From the NCBI GenBank assembly GCA_034687125.1, contig JAQGBZ010000354.1:1-64000 (forward strand): a DNA stretch of 64,000 nt, read 5' to 3'. The stretch is from Neelides folsomi (Eukaryota; Arthropoda; Collembola; Neelipleona; Neelidae). Positions 1-11,919 of this stretch are shown in pieces. The position numbers and the translations under genes were made by a program. The notes under the pieces were generated by a model. It made no database searches. It saw nothing but the letters and a program-made list of their open reading frames with translations, and was not told the DNA's origin. Numbering within the stretch: position 1 is the first letter of the stretch; each line of letters begins with the position of its first letter.

Positions 1-110
1 CCTTCTTCCTTTCCTCTTCTGCTCTCTTTTCTTCTTCCTTCTTCCTTTCCTCTTCTGCTCTCTTTTCTTCTTCCTTCTTCCTTTCCTCTTCTGCTCTCTT
101 TTCTTCTTCC
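1..110. repeat. 36-bp coding tandem repeat, about three units
   Basis: Units begin at 36-bp spacing (the GCTCTCTTTT core recurs at 21, 57 and 93). On the minus strand each unit encodes twelve charged residues of the J-domain protein. The unit is a multiple of three, so copy-number change would keep the frame. The array continues beyond the left edge. Confidence 0.9.
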
Positions 111-698
111 TTCCTTCTCATCTCTTCCTTCATCTTATCCTTCTGCATGTTATTTTTCTTCTCTCCGTCATTCACTTTCTCTTTTGATTCTCTAAATTTC
201 CTCATTCTTTCTTCAAACTCACTGTCGTCCTTTTTCTTCTTCTCTCTGTACATTTCTTCATTCTTTTTAACTCTTTCTTCTGGATCTTCACTTTCAAATT
301 TTTTCTTTCCTTTCTTGGGGTTTTCCCATTCTTCATCACTTGAGATGATCACAACATTGGTGAGCTCTCGGTAAGCTTCTGTCACCAGTTTTGCCTATAT
401 TTAAATAAGTCAAAATATTAATTAAAAAAATATTATATAATAATAGTATTTATATAATGTTAATTAAAAATAATATTATATAATAATAGTGATATAATAA
501 TTTGTATAATATTAATTAAAATTAAGCATGTTTCAAATTACTCACATATTCTTCATATTTTAATTTTATAGATTCGTCTGGATTTTTGTCAGGATGGTAA
601 ATTTTCATGAGTGCCCGAAAATTTATGGTAAGCTGGCGTTGGGTAGGTCTTGGCTTCCCATAGACAATTCCCAGAGCTTCACGCGGGTCGAAATCCAT
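1..698 (-). CDS. J-domain (DnaJ-like) co-chaperone, 3' part outside window
   Basis: Exons at 546-698 and 1-394, joined in phase 0 with a GTGAGT donor; the gene runs off the left edge. The first 50 residues plus the start of exon 2 form a J domain: the HPD triad lies in YHPDKNPDES, preceded by a helix II-like stretch and followed by a helix III-like KLVTEAYRELTN. Such proteins stimulate the ATPase of Hsp70. After the J domain the chain becomes extremely charged and ends, as far as seen, in a 12-residue repeat (RAEEERKKEEEK) that should form a long single alpha helix or coiled coil. The ATG at 698 is the first one before the J-domain helix. I cannot tell which J-protein class it is; no J-protein with this exact layout is known to me. 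Confidence 0.75.
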
Positions 699-1187
699 GG
701 CCGGTTTTTAGTAATGAATGAAAGCTGCTGGTCGGCGAAAGTAGCCACTGGCCTGCGAAGAAAGCCGCGAGTCGATGGAGTGTGCCGCTGGTCGGCGAAG
801 GAAGCCGCGGGTCGGCGGAGTGATGCCGCTGGCGGCGAAGGAGGCCACTGGATCGCAGAAACTTAGACGCGGGTAGGAGAGGGCAAATTGTGTGCGACAG
901 ATCGTGAGTGATGAATGCGGCGAAATACGTTTGAGAATGTTCAAAATAGTTTGCAAAACGTTTGTGTATTTTATAATTTATCCTGACATCTCCCGGTTTA
1001 TAGCCGATTAAAACCGCTTTTAGCCAAAAGATGTCACAAGGTGGTTAGGGTGGTTCTTAACCACTCGGGTGGTTAGGGTGGTTCTAAACCACCTAAAACC
1101 GTGCTAGACAACTGAAGTTCGTCCTATAATTGATTAAAAATTAAAACATTTGGCTGGACCATCCTGTATATAAAGTAGCGGGTATTA

Positions 1188-1418
1188 ATGTGTTTCTTAG
1201 GTGCTTAATTGGTTTATGCAGTGGTATGGATGTGTAAATGGGTGCACATTATCAAACTCTGTTAACTTCCCAAAGTTGTCTTCGATTTCGTCCCTAGTCT
1301 TTCAAGTAGTAAATAACTTCACAAGTTGACTTCGAATTTGTCCCTCGTTGGGCTCCAAATAATGTGTTTCTAGATGCTTAATTGGTTTATGCAGTGGTAT
1401 GGATGTGTAAATGGGTGT
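1188..1418. repeat. Direct repeat of about 57 bp, two copies
   Basis: A 57-bp segment starting ATGTGTTTCT recurs nearly unchanged at 1188-1244 and 1361-1417; the second copy has a small deletion near its start. The spacer also contains two related stretches (TTGTCTTCGATTTCGTCCCT and TTGACTTCGAATTTGTCCCT), so the unit is probably a diverged dimer of about 170 bp. Origin unknown. Confidence 0.8.
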
Positions 1419-2003
1419 TGATTGTGATTGCTCTTGTTCTTGTTGCGCCTCCTTCGGCTGCTGCTGGATTGTGTTGAAATGGCTGTGAGTGTAAGCCCCG
1501 TCTTTTTTTCTTTTTTGGCCACAAAGTCACAGAGTCCAGATTATCAAACTGTTAACTTTTAGGTTCTCGAAGTAATCCTAACCTAACTATCAATGCAACT
1601 ACTTTAGATGGTTAAATGGACTGTTACTGAAAGTGAAATATTGAATCGTTCGACTGTATTTGTTATATCTCAATTTATTAAGGTGTTTCATAAAAATAAG
1701 AAGCCCAGCGTTCAATAGGATCGGTCTTAACAGATTTGAGAAAGTGGGGAGAGGAAAAGTCAAGCAAGAGACCTTAAGGATCTCTCCCTCGGCCCTCCTC
1801 ATCTCCCACTCGATTTATTACATCACCAACACTCACATCCTTTTGCACTCCATTGGCTCCCTTTGTCTCCCTTTACAAATGACGTCATACACATCTTACA
1901 TATTATTACATACTTATATACTTGTATATATGTTTATACTTTTACTAATACTTACTTATCATTTTTAACATATTACATTTACCTAAAATATCATATTAAA
2001 ATT

Positions 2004-2215
2004 CACGCAAACAGTATTGAAGCTGCATGGCGACCGTTGAAGAAATTTATGGGAAGATCTGGCAACAATGGTAAAATACTTTTATGAAAACCATATAAAA
2101 CTCATTCAATTAAAAATCAGCCATATATAATATTAAATATTATTTTTGTTAATATGTTGATTTACTATTGGAAGAGTACATGTATCGTGACTATTTGAAA
2201 AACAAATGGTTCTGG
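2004..2215 (+). mobile_element. Scrap of a Merlin-type (ISXO2-like) transposase
   Basis: The frame at 2004 reads H-A-N-S-I-E-A-A-W-R-P-L-K-K, matching the catalytic-end motif (HTN-IE--W--LK) of ISXO2-like transposases, which animals carry as Merlin elements. A further short stretch at 2161 reads EEYMYRDYLKN, as expected for the next segment, but the two are separated by stops. The same motif (HTNNIEAA) is found in the larger relic at 57.2-58.2 kb. This copy is a dead 3' remnant. Confidence 0.55.
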
Positions 2216-3221
2216 GCTTCTTTGCACAGAACCTTTTAAATGCCAGGTTCCATTAGGAGTTTCAGACACAGGCTTTAATGCCCACTTTCATCGACGTTCC
2301 GACTAATTCTGATTTACTTCTTTCACAATTCCATCTCAACTAATTTTTGATTGAAAGAAGCCACACCCTGAAAGCACACAAGGAAAAATTGTAATTTTAT
2401 GTATCCATTTTATATAGTACAAATATTATGTGATGCATATTGGTAAATAGGAAATATGAATAAAGTTGACAAGTTGAATAATTGGTCCTAATGTACACAT
2501 GATGAAAATTAGGAATGATTACACATGTTGGTACGTATAAACTTGTTGGAAAATATTACATGCATATTTAGTAATTATCTTTAGTGCAGACCAAATTATA
2601 ATGAATTGGAAATAAGAATATGTAACTTAAACTGAAACATTTCTTAAAAAATGTGAAGAAATTTATTCAGGTCCAAATAATAACTAATCTATTTGTAGAA
2701 TTACAATATATATTTAGTTAGTTCATTTTTAATTTTTTAAATATTAATATACGTTTTTAAAACATATAAGTTAAAAGCCTTTTATAGCATATTAGATAAT
2801 TTGGATATTATTTTATCCCAATTTTGTATCTTTATTATTGTTGATTTTATTTAAAATGGACCTTCAACATTTATAATTTTCACAACAGATTTTTGTAAAT
2901 CCATGTGATAAATAATTTCATTACACTTCCGGTCATTGTATAATATTCACAAATTGAGAAATCTGAGATATGGAATATTCTGATTATAATGCATGTTTGT
3001 GATATACTTATTATCTGTGATACCCTGTATTTATATAAGGAATAAAATTTGAAAAAATTAAATTGATAAAAACATATCAATAAAATTGACCTCATGAAAC
3101 AATTATTTATAAGTTTTAAATATATAAATTCAAATTTATTAATTTAATTCAATCAAATCGTTCAGTTATAATTTTAAGCTTTATAATCTGGCAGGCATTT
3201 TCCGAATATAAAAATTAAACA

Positions 3222-4522
3222 ATGATTAAAATTCTAGTTTTGGTTTTATTCGGTGCTCTCACTGATTGTATAAAAATCAAAGGTAAAAGAAAATTAGTCA
3301 AAAAGTAATATCAATATTGAAATATCTGTATACTTATATTAAATAAAAAAAATAATAATCACGATTATTTAATTTGAAATTTTTTAGATATTCCGACTCT
3401 TCTCCAGCGTCAAGACATCTTCGCAAATAACGGTCGAATTGTCGGAGGAAAAGATTGCACATATGGCGAAATCCCCTATATTGTCAGCGTTCGCTGGGGA
3501 AATGACGAAAGTCATATTTGCGGAGGATCAATTTTGAATGATAGTGTCATTTTATGCGCGGCTCATTGTTCGGATGGAAAGCCAAGTGATTATAAAATTG
3601 TAGCTGGGGAATGGAGCATCAAGAACAAAGATGATCATGAGCAAATGCGGGAAGTTTCTCGTATCGAAGTGCACAATGAGTATGATGATAATACTTTAAT
3701 AAACGACATTGCCCTCTTATTTCTTAAAGATCCTCTTGAATTTAACGTATTTGTTCAACCTGTTTTTATACCAAAACAAGGAATGATATCTACAGGTAGT
3801 TCAAAAAATTTGCAAATTCTTATTCTTAATTCCAATTTCTAAATTTCAATTTATTAATTACCATTATTATTAATTTATACTGATTTAAGGATCGTGATTT
3901 AATGATGATTTTAATAATTATAATTTAATTATTATTGATGATAATTTAAATTTATAATTGATTAAATGAAATTAAGGCAATGCAGTTGCTAGCGGTTGGG
4001 GTATAACTAGAGAAAATGGAAACTCCATTTCAGACATTTTGCAAAAAGTCAGTTTGACTTTGTTGGGTCGCGAAACATGCAAAAAAATACTTCCATACGG
4101 CGAGGAAGATCTTAAAGCTGGAATGATTTGCGCTTGGCATCAACCAGGAGGAATAGATTCTTGTAATGGAGATTCTGGCGGACCTTTGATGGCAACTCAC
4201 AATGGCAAGACTTACCAATGTGGAATTGTTTCATGGGGCTATGGATGTGCAAGACCAAGTAAGAAATTAAATCAATCACTAATTAAGAATTAATCAATTA
4301 ATTTAAACATGTGTTTCATTGTTACATTTTTTAATTTACATAGATATGCCTGGAGTGTATACAGAAGTGTCATATTATGTTGACTGGATTGAAAAATACA
4401 CAACTCCCTCTGGGCACAATGGAATAGGAAATCTTGGTTTGGGTTCCCTGTCCCTTTATATATTTTCAATTATATTATATTTTTCATATTGTTTAAAATA
4501 TAACATAACTGAAAATATATAA
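3222..4522 (+). CDS. Trypsin-like serine protease with hydrophobic C-terminal tail
   Basis: Four exons: 3222-3282, 3388-3795, 3977-4258, 4344-4522; 309 residues. Signal peptide (MIKILVLVLFGALTDC), propeptide, then the activation site R-IVGG. Catalytic triad His in AAHC, Asp in NDIALL and Ser in GDSGGP are all present. The residue six before the Ser is Asp (DSCNGDSGG) and the pocket glycines are kept, so cleavage after Arg/Lys is expected. After the protease domain there is a tail with a strongly hydrophobic run (YIFSIILYFSY) close to the C-terminus, which the neighbouring paralogue lacks; it could be a membrane anchor or GPI signal. All introns are phase 1. Probably extracellular or surface proteolysis; substrate unknown. 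Confidence 0.9.
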
Positions 4523-4884
4523 AATATAAAAATGGGTAAGATAGCTCAAAACTAAGATTTTCTATTCCATTGTGTGCCGAGTACTTGTAAAATTATAGAT
4601 TATAGAATGATTGTAGATTTCAAATATGTTTGTTACATTATTTATTTTAAACCCAATTATTCACACACTTATTAATAAAACAATCACAAAACGTTGTTCA
4701 ATTATTTTTACACTTCATATTTAATTTATCGATATCTCACAATCACAATCACACATATCTACCTAATAATTAGATAACCTTATGGCATACTTATTTACGT
4801 TTATCTTAATCGTTTTTCACTCTAGCGAATCATTCAACATAGTTTAATTGTTAATTACCATTTAAAAAAACATTATATGTAAAC
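4523..4884. other. Spacer between the two trypsin genes
   Basis: AT-rich 360-bp spacer. It must hold the polyadenylation region of the first gene (AATAAAA near 4673) and the promoter of the second. No other structure seen. Confidence 0.5.
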
Positions 4885-6089
4885 ATGATCAAAATATTAA
4901 TTTTGGTTTTATTAGGAGTTTTAGTTGATTCTGCAAAAATCAAATCTGGTGAGAAAATAAAATCTTATTATTTTAAATCTAATGTTTACTTATAAAATGA
5001 CTAGAGTAAACAGTAATTACTGCTTACATTTAAATATAATTAATAATTAGTGAAATAAGTAATTATTTTATATTTAAAATTCAACAGGTATTCCAACAAT
5101 TGTCAAACATCGAAACAATGTCCCAAATAAAGACAGAATTGTCGGCGGAGTTGTTGTGACCCCTGGAGAATTTCCCCATGTGATCAGCATGCATTGGTAT
5201 GGAGATCATATTTGCGGAGGAACAATTTTGAATGAAAATGTCATCATGAGCGCAGCGCATTGTTCCGATGGATGGGAAAGTGATTATGATATTGTTGCCG
5301 GTGAATGGAGTCTCACCGGAAATGACACAACGGAACAAACAAGGAAAGTTTCTCGGATTGAAATGCACGAAGATTATGACGATTATACTTTTGAAGCTGA
5401 CATTGCTCTCATGTGGTTGGACCGTCCTTTAATTTTTAACGATCATGTTCAACCTGTTTTAATCCCACAACAAGGAATGGATTCTACAGGTAAATTTAAA
5501 TTAAGATTTTTATATTTTTATATTTAATGTTAATTAAAATATTTGTACATTTATTTTTGTAAACTGGAATTCCTTATTCCGCCATGGGTGATAATTTTTT
5601 TATTAAGGTGATGCTGTTGTTACCGGTTGGGGTTACGAAAGAGAAGGAGAACACAAACTTTCGGACAAATTGCAAAAAGTCACTTTGAATTTGATAAGTG
5701 ACGAAGAATGCAAAAGCAAAGTGCCAAATGGAGAAACTGATGTTTTGCCCCAAATGATTTGTGCTTATGTTCCAGACGGAGGAAAAGATTCTTGCCAAGG
5801 GGATTCGGGCGGAGCTTTGGAAGCAACTCTCAATGATCGAACTTATCAAGCTGGAGTTGTTTCATGGGGTTATGGATGTGCAAGGCCAAGTAAGATAATT
5901 ATTTTAATTAATAAAAAATATATTTTAATTTTAAAAATAATTTAAAAATCATTAAATATTTAAAATTTAATTAAAATTTAAAATAATTGCATTTAATCTG
6001 TTTTTTTCGTAGATATGCCTGGAATGTATACAGAAGTGTCATATTACACAGATTGGATTAAAAGCTTTACAACAATTAATGAATTTTAA
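4885..6089 (+). CDS. Secreted trypsin-like serine protease (tandem paralogue)
   Basis: Four exons: 4885-4948, 5088-5489, 5608-5889, 6013-6089; 274 residues, same exon phases as the gene 360 bp upstream, so a tandem duplicate. Signal peptide [17 protein letters not shown], activation site R-IVGG, His in AAHC, Asp in ADIALM and Ser in GDSGGA. The usual Pro after GDSGG is Ala here. The Asp at the bottom of the specificity pocket (DSCQGDSGG) is kept, so trypsin-like specificity is expected. It ends shortly after the last helix ([12 protein letters not shown]), without the hydrophobic tail of its neighbour, and should be freely secreted. Confidence 0.92.
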
Positions 6090-6179
6090 TTATGTAGCTT
6101 ATCATTATTTTATTAAATAAATGAATGATTGAAAAATATAATTATTGATTTTATTGAATTTCTTTAAACTCATTAAGCT

Positions 6180-6530
6180 TTAGATATATGGCATCATTAC
6201 AATTTCGTTAGAAAGCTATTTCAACCACAAACCACAATGGCATAATGAATGGAGCTTTAAGGGTCAATTTATTACTTGTTATTCCAAATGATATTTATCG
6301 ATTTGCGTCACGAGAGTCAAAGTTACAAAGTTTAAGTGTTATTTAATGAGCACTGCAACCTGGAACCAATAGCTAGTTCATTTTAAAAGATTTATATTAA
6401 TGTAACATGACATGAAGCACCTGAAAATGTTGATAGTAATTAGTAATTAACTAATTAATACTATTATTTGAATATATACTATACATATGTTTTCTTAATG
6501 TAAGAATATAAAAATGTTTATTGATATACC
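6180..6530. repeat. Non-coding duplication, copy 1 (copy 2 at 8455-8812)
   Basis: About 350 bp that align, with indels, to 8455-8812 in the same orientation. Shared blocks include ATTCCAAATGAT-TTTATCGATTT, CGTCACGAGAGTCAAAGT, TTTTAAAAGATTT-TATTAATGT and TAATGTAAGAATATAAAAA. No reading frame is conserved. It begins just after the second trypsin gene, so it may be a duplicated 3' flank. Confidence 0.8.
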
Positions 6531-6812
6531 ATATATACATATACCATACAGTTTAAATATTATTTAATAAAATCAAAAATGAAAATATGGTTTGAAATGT
6601 ATTTCAGTAAAATAACAACAGTTTCCCATCTGACAGTAAAAAAGTTTCCAATTCTTAATCCAACAATTTTGTATGGAAAAGCGGAAAGCCTTTTTTCTTC
6701 ATGTTATGACCGTCATTTTTTATTATGAATTTTGTATTTATAAACAATGATGTATATTTGAAAATATAACAAGCAGGCAAATAGAGGAAAAAGAAACTTG
6801 CAAAGTTTAGAG

Positions 6813-7660
6813 CTAAGAAAAAAACGGAATGCATAAATATTCATTGAAAGAAATTAAATAAAAGTAGCGAATTGTGCCAACGCCTGAAAACACAGTTGCA
6901 TAAAATATAACAAGTTTTACAAAAGAATTAAACAAGCGATAAATTGTATTGAATTGGTCCATTAATAAATGTGCAGAGCAATACTCCAATTTTAATTGCA
7001 AATTCTTTTCTAAATTCATTTCGATTTCGTCAAGTTTTAATCTAGCAAATGATATTATATTGTCATTTTTTTAATTTAAATATTTTTAAGGAATAAATAC
7101 TCATTTAATAACATAAATGATTTATAAGATCATTAATTACAATGTGTTTTTTAATAAAGAAATTATGATGTAATAATGCAGAGTCATTGTCAATAAAATC
7201 ATTGAACATTGGAAGTGTCGAAAACAAAATAAAGAAAAAAATGAAAAGTAAATAAAGAATGAATACAAATATATAAGATTAAAAAGTAAGTCAATAATTT
7301 TATTCGATTTGTCTTTAAAAAATTTAGAACCTTGATTAAAAACCATTTTAATTGAACAATTAATTTAACTATATTATAACTGAATAAATGTGATCTGAAT
7401 TTTGTCTTACGCTTTATTTTGAATCTTTTATTAATCGTAATCAAATCATTTCCGTTAAAGGAAACTATCCAAGAAAATACAGTAAGGACGTTAAAAATAA
7501 TAAAAGTAATTGTAATCGGAATTATTTCAAATACTGAAAATAACTTTATTTGAAATATAATGTAAATATAATATAAAATGTAAAAATGTGAATATATATT
7601 TAATGACAAGGAAATTTTATGTTTGGTGCGTATAAATAATAATTTATTTTCTTTGGTCAA
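6813..7660 (-). pseudogene. Decayed gustatory-receptor-like gene
   Basis: Three hydrophobic pieces on the minus strand follow one another like receptor exons: about 7420-7660 (ends in WIVSFNGNDLITINKRFK before a GTAAGA donor), about 7199-7360 (FFLYFVF region) and 6813-7019 (LEKNLQL ... VGTIRYFYL). They resemble, in order, the exons of the receptor at 62.7 kb (YLNGREVVQIMNQF; FFLERIFPFFHW; DIEKEYAKI ... FGCIRLVS). I cannot join them into one open frame with good splice sites and no ending exon with the usual C-terminal motif is seen, so I call it a pseudogene. Confidence is limited because this resemblance is by eye. Confidence 0.4.
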
Positions 7661-8040
7661 TATGAATGGAATTACGCATAAATTGGTGATTAATTTAATA
7701 AAATTATAAAATCGGCTAATTTTTTTAGAGAATATATATTACAATTTTTAATATCTCCCTTATTTCTAATTAATCCACTGCCAAATTTTCTGATTTCAAA
7801 TTACATTTCTTTTAAATAATTTTCATCAAGAATACTCAATCCAAGCAATTGAACAAGTTTAGAAAAAAGTTTCATTCTTTTTGACTCCTAAGCTATTTAA
7901 ATGATCATTAATAGCATTAATTACTTAGGAAATTTTCATATAAAGTATTGACTACTACATAATTTGTCGGGTCTATCATATACATGGTGTCGACGGCAAT
8001 TACCTAAATTTGCCGCAAATCCCGGCCGGAAAGTCAGCCT

Positions 8041-8175
8041 TATTTTGTGCTCTACATGGAGCACCATGGAGTTTCAGGAGCAAAGGTGGAGCACCATTGA
8101 GTTTTCAGGAGCGATTTTTACCAACATGGAGCTTTTTTGCATAGAGCACCATGGAGCGGAATTTTATAAGAGGGA
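8041..8175. repeat. GGAGCACCATGG-rich palindromic repeat, locus 1
   Basis: Several copies of TGGAGCACCATGGAG-like units, with short inverted partners, end in GGAGCGGAATTTTATAAGAG followed by GGAAATTTACATTG. The same units and the same end sequence, in the opposite orientation, recur at 61.66-62.0 kb. A short ORF crossing this block (from 7964) is probably not a gene. Confidence 0.7.
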
Positions 8176-9905
8176 AATTTACATTGAAAACTCAACTTTA
8201 CAAGATTGCGATATGTTAGCCGTTTTTTGAGTATACGTTATTTATGACATGACCATATCACCCCCAGAGGAGGAAATCGAGGAGAGTCAGATTGGTCGAA
8301 CGAGAAGGTCATGCATGGGGTCCAGAGAGGAATGAGGTCATTCAACTCAATCCAAACCTTTCGTTCGAGACTTTAAGAAAAGTAACAGTCGTTTATTTAA
8401 GGTATATTAAATAAGCGTTTATTCTAACAATTAAAAAAATAAGCATATCCATATAAGGTATAATTACAATTTCATTAGAAAACAATTTGAAGCATAATGA
8501 ATGTAACTTTAATAAATAAAACCAATAATAATAATAAATTATTTGTATCACTAATAAATTATTCCAAATGATTTATCGATTTTCGTCACGAGAGTCAAAG
8601 TCAAAGTTGCAAAGTTTAAATGTTAAGATTATTTAATGAACAAAGCTACTAATAAAAGCTCGTACATTTTAAAAGATTTGTATTAATGTGACAATGACAT
8701 GAAGCATTTGAAAATGTTTTTTAGTAATTAACTAATTACAAATATTTGAATATTCTAACATGTATTCCGTATTCTTTATGTAAGAATATAAAAAATGGAT
8801 GTTTATTGATACAAGGTCTTTTTATTTAATTTATTGTTAGATCATTTGCATTTATTCTGAGAAATAATAGGTATATTAGTATTTAGTATATTATAGTATT
8901 AAGATAAAATCATGCAACTTTACATTAAAGACTTAAAGTTAGATTCATTTAATAGTTTTATATTTGGACGTACTAGTATTCGTAATATTTTAAAAGAGAT
9001 GTTTAAGAAATTAATATTGAAAAATTAGAGAAATTGAATTCACAATAGCAAGTTAATTTTATCTTAATTGTGCAATATATTCAATACGTAAATACGAATC
9101 TCCCTATAAGTTTGAAAGTTAATTTAATTAAAGTAATCATTTTGCATACAATTTAGTTTCATCAAAGTTAAAAATTTTATTTTGGTCTGAATTTTAAACT
9201 TTGTAAAATGTAAAGTTAATCTTATTTTCATTATAATACATTAACTTAGTTAAAACATATTTTTAATTCCCAATCTCCTTACTTTTAAAGAAGTTAATTG
9301 AAGTTTTGTAAATTAAATTCATCTTCCGAATCCACTTTAGCCATTGGCATTATTTAGCATCAAGTCGCTTATCAATTAAAACTAGACACAAGACTAGAGA
9401 TTGCGAAATGTATAGAGTTCAACGACTCTCATTTCATAAGAATAAAAAATAAGACCTTAACTAGAAAGAAACCAATAAAATTTATTTAAAATTAGGAGAT
9501 TTCCAATTAAAATTCATTTTTACACAATTTGAATCAAATTTGTTCCAATAAAAACAAGTTAGAACTTACAATTACGTTCATTTAAGAGATAAATCTGATT
9601 AAAATCAACAAAAGTTTAGATGTATTCAAAATCATAGGAATTTATATCTCATTTAAAGTTAAATAACTTTAAAGATTTTAGGGAGTTAATGGTTTTTAAA
9701 TTGAATTTAAGTAAATCGATATCGTAGAATTGAGAATTGGAATAAAATTAACTTGTTTGATTAAAAAGGACGATTTTCATCCAAAAAGTATAAATTCCCA
9801 GAATATATATTTCCCCCTACATTTGTGCAATTTCTGAACAATCAATTATTAACTAATTACTTCCAATTTTAAAATAACTCTTTAATTTTAAAATTAAAAT
9901 TACAA
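8176..9905. other. Intergenic region before the gustatory receptor
   Basis: Contains copy 2 of the non-coding duplication (8455-8812). The segment 8240-8370 is less AT-rich and may be a transposon scrap, but I cannot assign it. From 8813 to 9905 it is plain AT-rich sequence; the receptor promoter should lie at its end. Confidence 0.4.
8455..8812. repeat. Non-coding duplication, copy 2
   Basis: Diverged direct copy of 6180-6530; the copies are about 2.3 kb apart and flank the decayed receptor gene. Blocks such as CGTCACGAGAGTCAAAGT are exact in both. Confidence 0.8.
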
Positions 9906-11360
9906 ATGGGAATTTTTGGTTTCAAAGTTTCGTCATATCTTGGTTATCTCACTGGTGTATATTATGTAATAAATCCTTTCCGGGAGCCGAAGTTGGTTCC
10001 TTATTGCCATTTTTACAGTGTTTTTGCATTCACCCTCCCTCTGTTCATTTATGGAATTTGGTTAGATTCGCATTTAAAGCTCCAAAACCTTTTTCAAGGA
10101 TCTTCCCTCACAACCAAAATCCTCGGCCAAATAATAACAATTGGCACATTTATAATTGACGTTTATTTCCGTTTCTCTTTTTTCTTCCTACGTGAAAAAA
10201 TCGTCGTCCTTCTCCGATCTTTTTATTCGATTCAAATCAGCGAAGAACTCCGAAAAGAATCAAAAAAGTTATGGATTTTCTTTAAATTCTTTTTCTATTT
10301 TACCTGCACTTGCCGATTGTTGTCCACAATTCTTGCAACAATTTGGTATTCAAATACAATTCCCAAAGCCGAATATTTTTACCTAAGCCCTCCATGGTAT
10401 TTCGTCTTCTTCTACTTTTTCAGCCTTTTTCCAATTATTGGAACGGGCCAGTTTGCACTTGGGTTAATTATTTTAACAACGTTTTATCTCATATGGATTT
10501 GGAATCAATTTTATTTAAATGCAGTTAAATTAATCCAATTTTATAAAAACGATGATTTGTTTTTGGTATTGAAAAATTTTGAGGGAATAATTGCAACTGA
10601 TTCGAGTCCAAGTCAGAAGAAAAACTTTTTTAGATCAGAAGAGACATCAAAAGAGATAACTGATTTTTCTAACAGTGTGGAAAGTTTAACAGAAAAATTC
10701 CAATTTGTTCAGAATAATTTTGAATTGTATGATCAAGCCATTGGGCCAATTTTATTTGGAATGACATTGAGAACTGTTTTCATTCTCATTCACACAGCCA
10801 ATGTCATTGTGTTGGATACTTTTAAAGAGCTCAATATTGAACATAGGGGAAACATCTTTGGATTTGTTATTGAAATTTCGCATCTTTGTTTACTTCAACT
10901 TGGTTACACAATTCATAAAAATGTATGTCATTTTAAGTTTAATTAAAAATAAATTAATCAAATATAAAATGCAATGTTGTTATTTATTAATTATCTTTAT
11001 GTTATATTATGATTTTCATTGTATTAGATTGAGAAAAAGAAAGGAGAATTATTTATGAAAATATTTTCATTGCCGAATAAATGCACTACAAAGAAGGAAT
11101 TAATGAATTTAATGGCGATTGTTAATTCGTGGAAATGGAAAATGTCTGGATGGGGATTCTTTGTCTTCGATAGGCCTTTAATGGCCGGTGTAATGAAAAA
11201 ATCATTATGAACAAATTTAATATACCATATTTAAAATACATTTAAATAAAATCAATATGATTTTTTGCAGATAATTGCTACCATGATGTCATACGTAGTT
11301 ATTTTATTTCAATTAAATGTTTCAGAAAAAGCGAAAACCGCCATTTTATCATCGACTTAA
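9906..11360 (+). CDS. Gustatory receptor (7-transmembrane chemoreceptor)
   Basis: Three exons: 9906-10922, 11028-11189, 11271-11360; phase-0 introns; 422 residues. The chain has several hydrophobic segments (for example YFTCTCRLLSTILATIW, FVFFYFFSLFPIIGTGQFAL, IFGFVIEISHLCLLQLGY) separated by a charged middle loop. The last exon contains SYVVILFQL, the position of the TYxxxxxQF signature of insect gustatory receptors, here in a variant form. Large first exon plus small C-terminal exons in phase 0 is typical of the family. Such receptors act as ligand-gated cation channels in sensory neuron membranes; the ligand cannot be read from sequence. Confidence 0.85.
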
Positions 11361-11694
11361 ATAAATAGTATACTTAATGTTAACATGTTCACAAATTCAA
11401 ATAAAGTTTACATTTAAAAATCATGTAATTTTTACAAGTTTATTGATTGTTATGATGCTATAGATAAATTCCTGCATTTGCCATCAGGGCAAAAGAGTAA
11501 TTATTGCTTTAACATTAAGTAATATTAAGTTTATCGGTATATAAAAATTAAAATGAATAGAAAATGTAGGAATCTAGAATTAAAGTTATTATAAAAAACT
11601 TTCTAAATAAATATCTAATTTATTTTTATGTGAATTAAAAAACCATCCACCACTTCACTTCAGTTCTTCTAAAAACAGCAAAAACAGTTCGAAA

Positions 11695-11870
11695 ATGAAG
11701 TTCAGATAGGTTATTGCCCTTGCTCTGTCTTTCATATATTTGGCCAATTATTGTGTTAATGGATTTGCTTACCAATATGATACAGTTACAATAGAAGATC
11801 AATCTCCAAATTGGGTGAGTTTGAGCTTCAATTAAGATTAAAAAAGCTATTTATTTGTTCTCGGATCAAC
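11695..11870 (+). pseudogene. Broken tandem copy of the Cys-rich peptide signal exon
   Basis: A copy of the first exon of the gene at 11920: same start MKF, same hydrophobic core and same GTGAGTTTGAG donor (11815). Codon 5 is TAG (11707-11709), and the next acceptor has changed from TTAG to CTCGG, so this copy cannot give the same product. A leftover of a duplication of about 225 bp. Confidence 0.7.
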
Positions 11871-11919
11871 TCAATAAGTAATAAGTATATTAAAAATGTT
11901 TCTGAGGTCAAGTTAGAAA

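Larger units (their letters stand above)
699..3221. other. Intergenic region with degenerate repeats
   Basis: About 720-880 is GC-rich and built of degenerate short repeats (core GCTGGTCGGCGAA), unlike the AT-rich surroundings; it lies directly upstream of the J-domain ATG and may be 5' UTR or promoter. 1040-1093 repeats GGTGGTTAGGGTGGTTC twice with an inverted partner (AACCAC). The rest, apart from the repeat at 1188-1418 and the transposase scrap at 2004, is AT-rich with no gene I can support. Confidence 0.5.

Noticed and set aside
147-374. Phe/Ser-rich plus-strand ORF opposite the J-domain gene
   Set aside because: It is the antisense of the charged helix codons; composition is a by-product of the Lys/Glu repeat.
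1040-1093. TTAGGG-like telomere repeat
   Set aside because: GGTTAGGGTGG occurs only twice in a longer imperfect unit; not a telomeric array.
1660-2087. ORFs around 1.6-2.0 kb as genes
   Set aside because: Low-complexity AT-rich frames; only the end (from 2004) has a recognisable transposase motif and that is a scrap.
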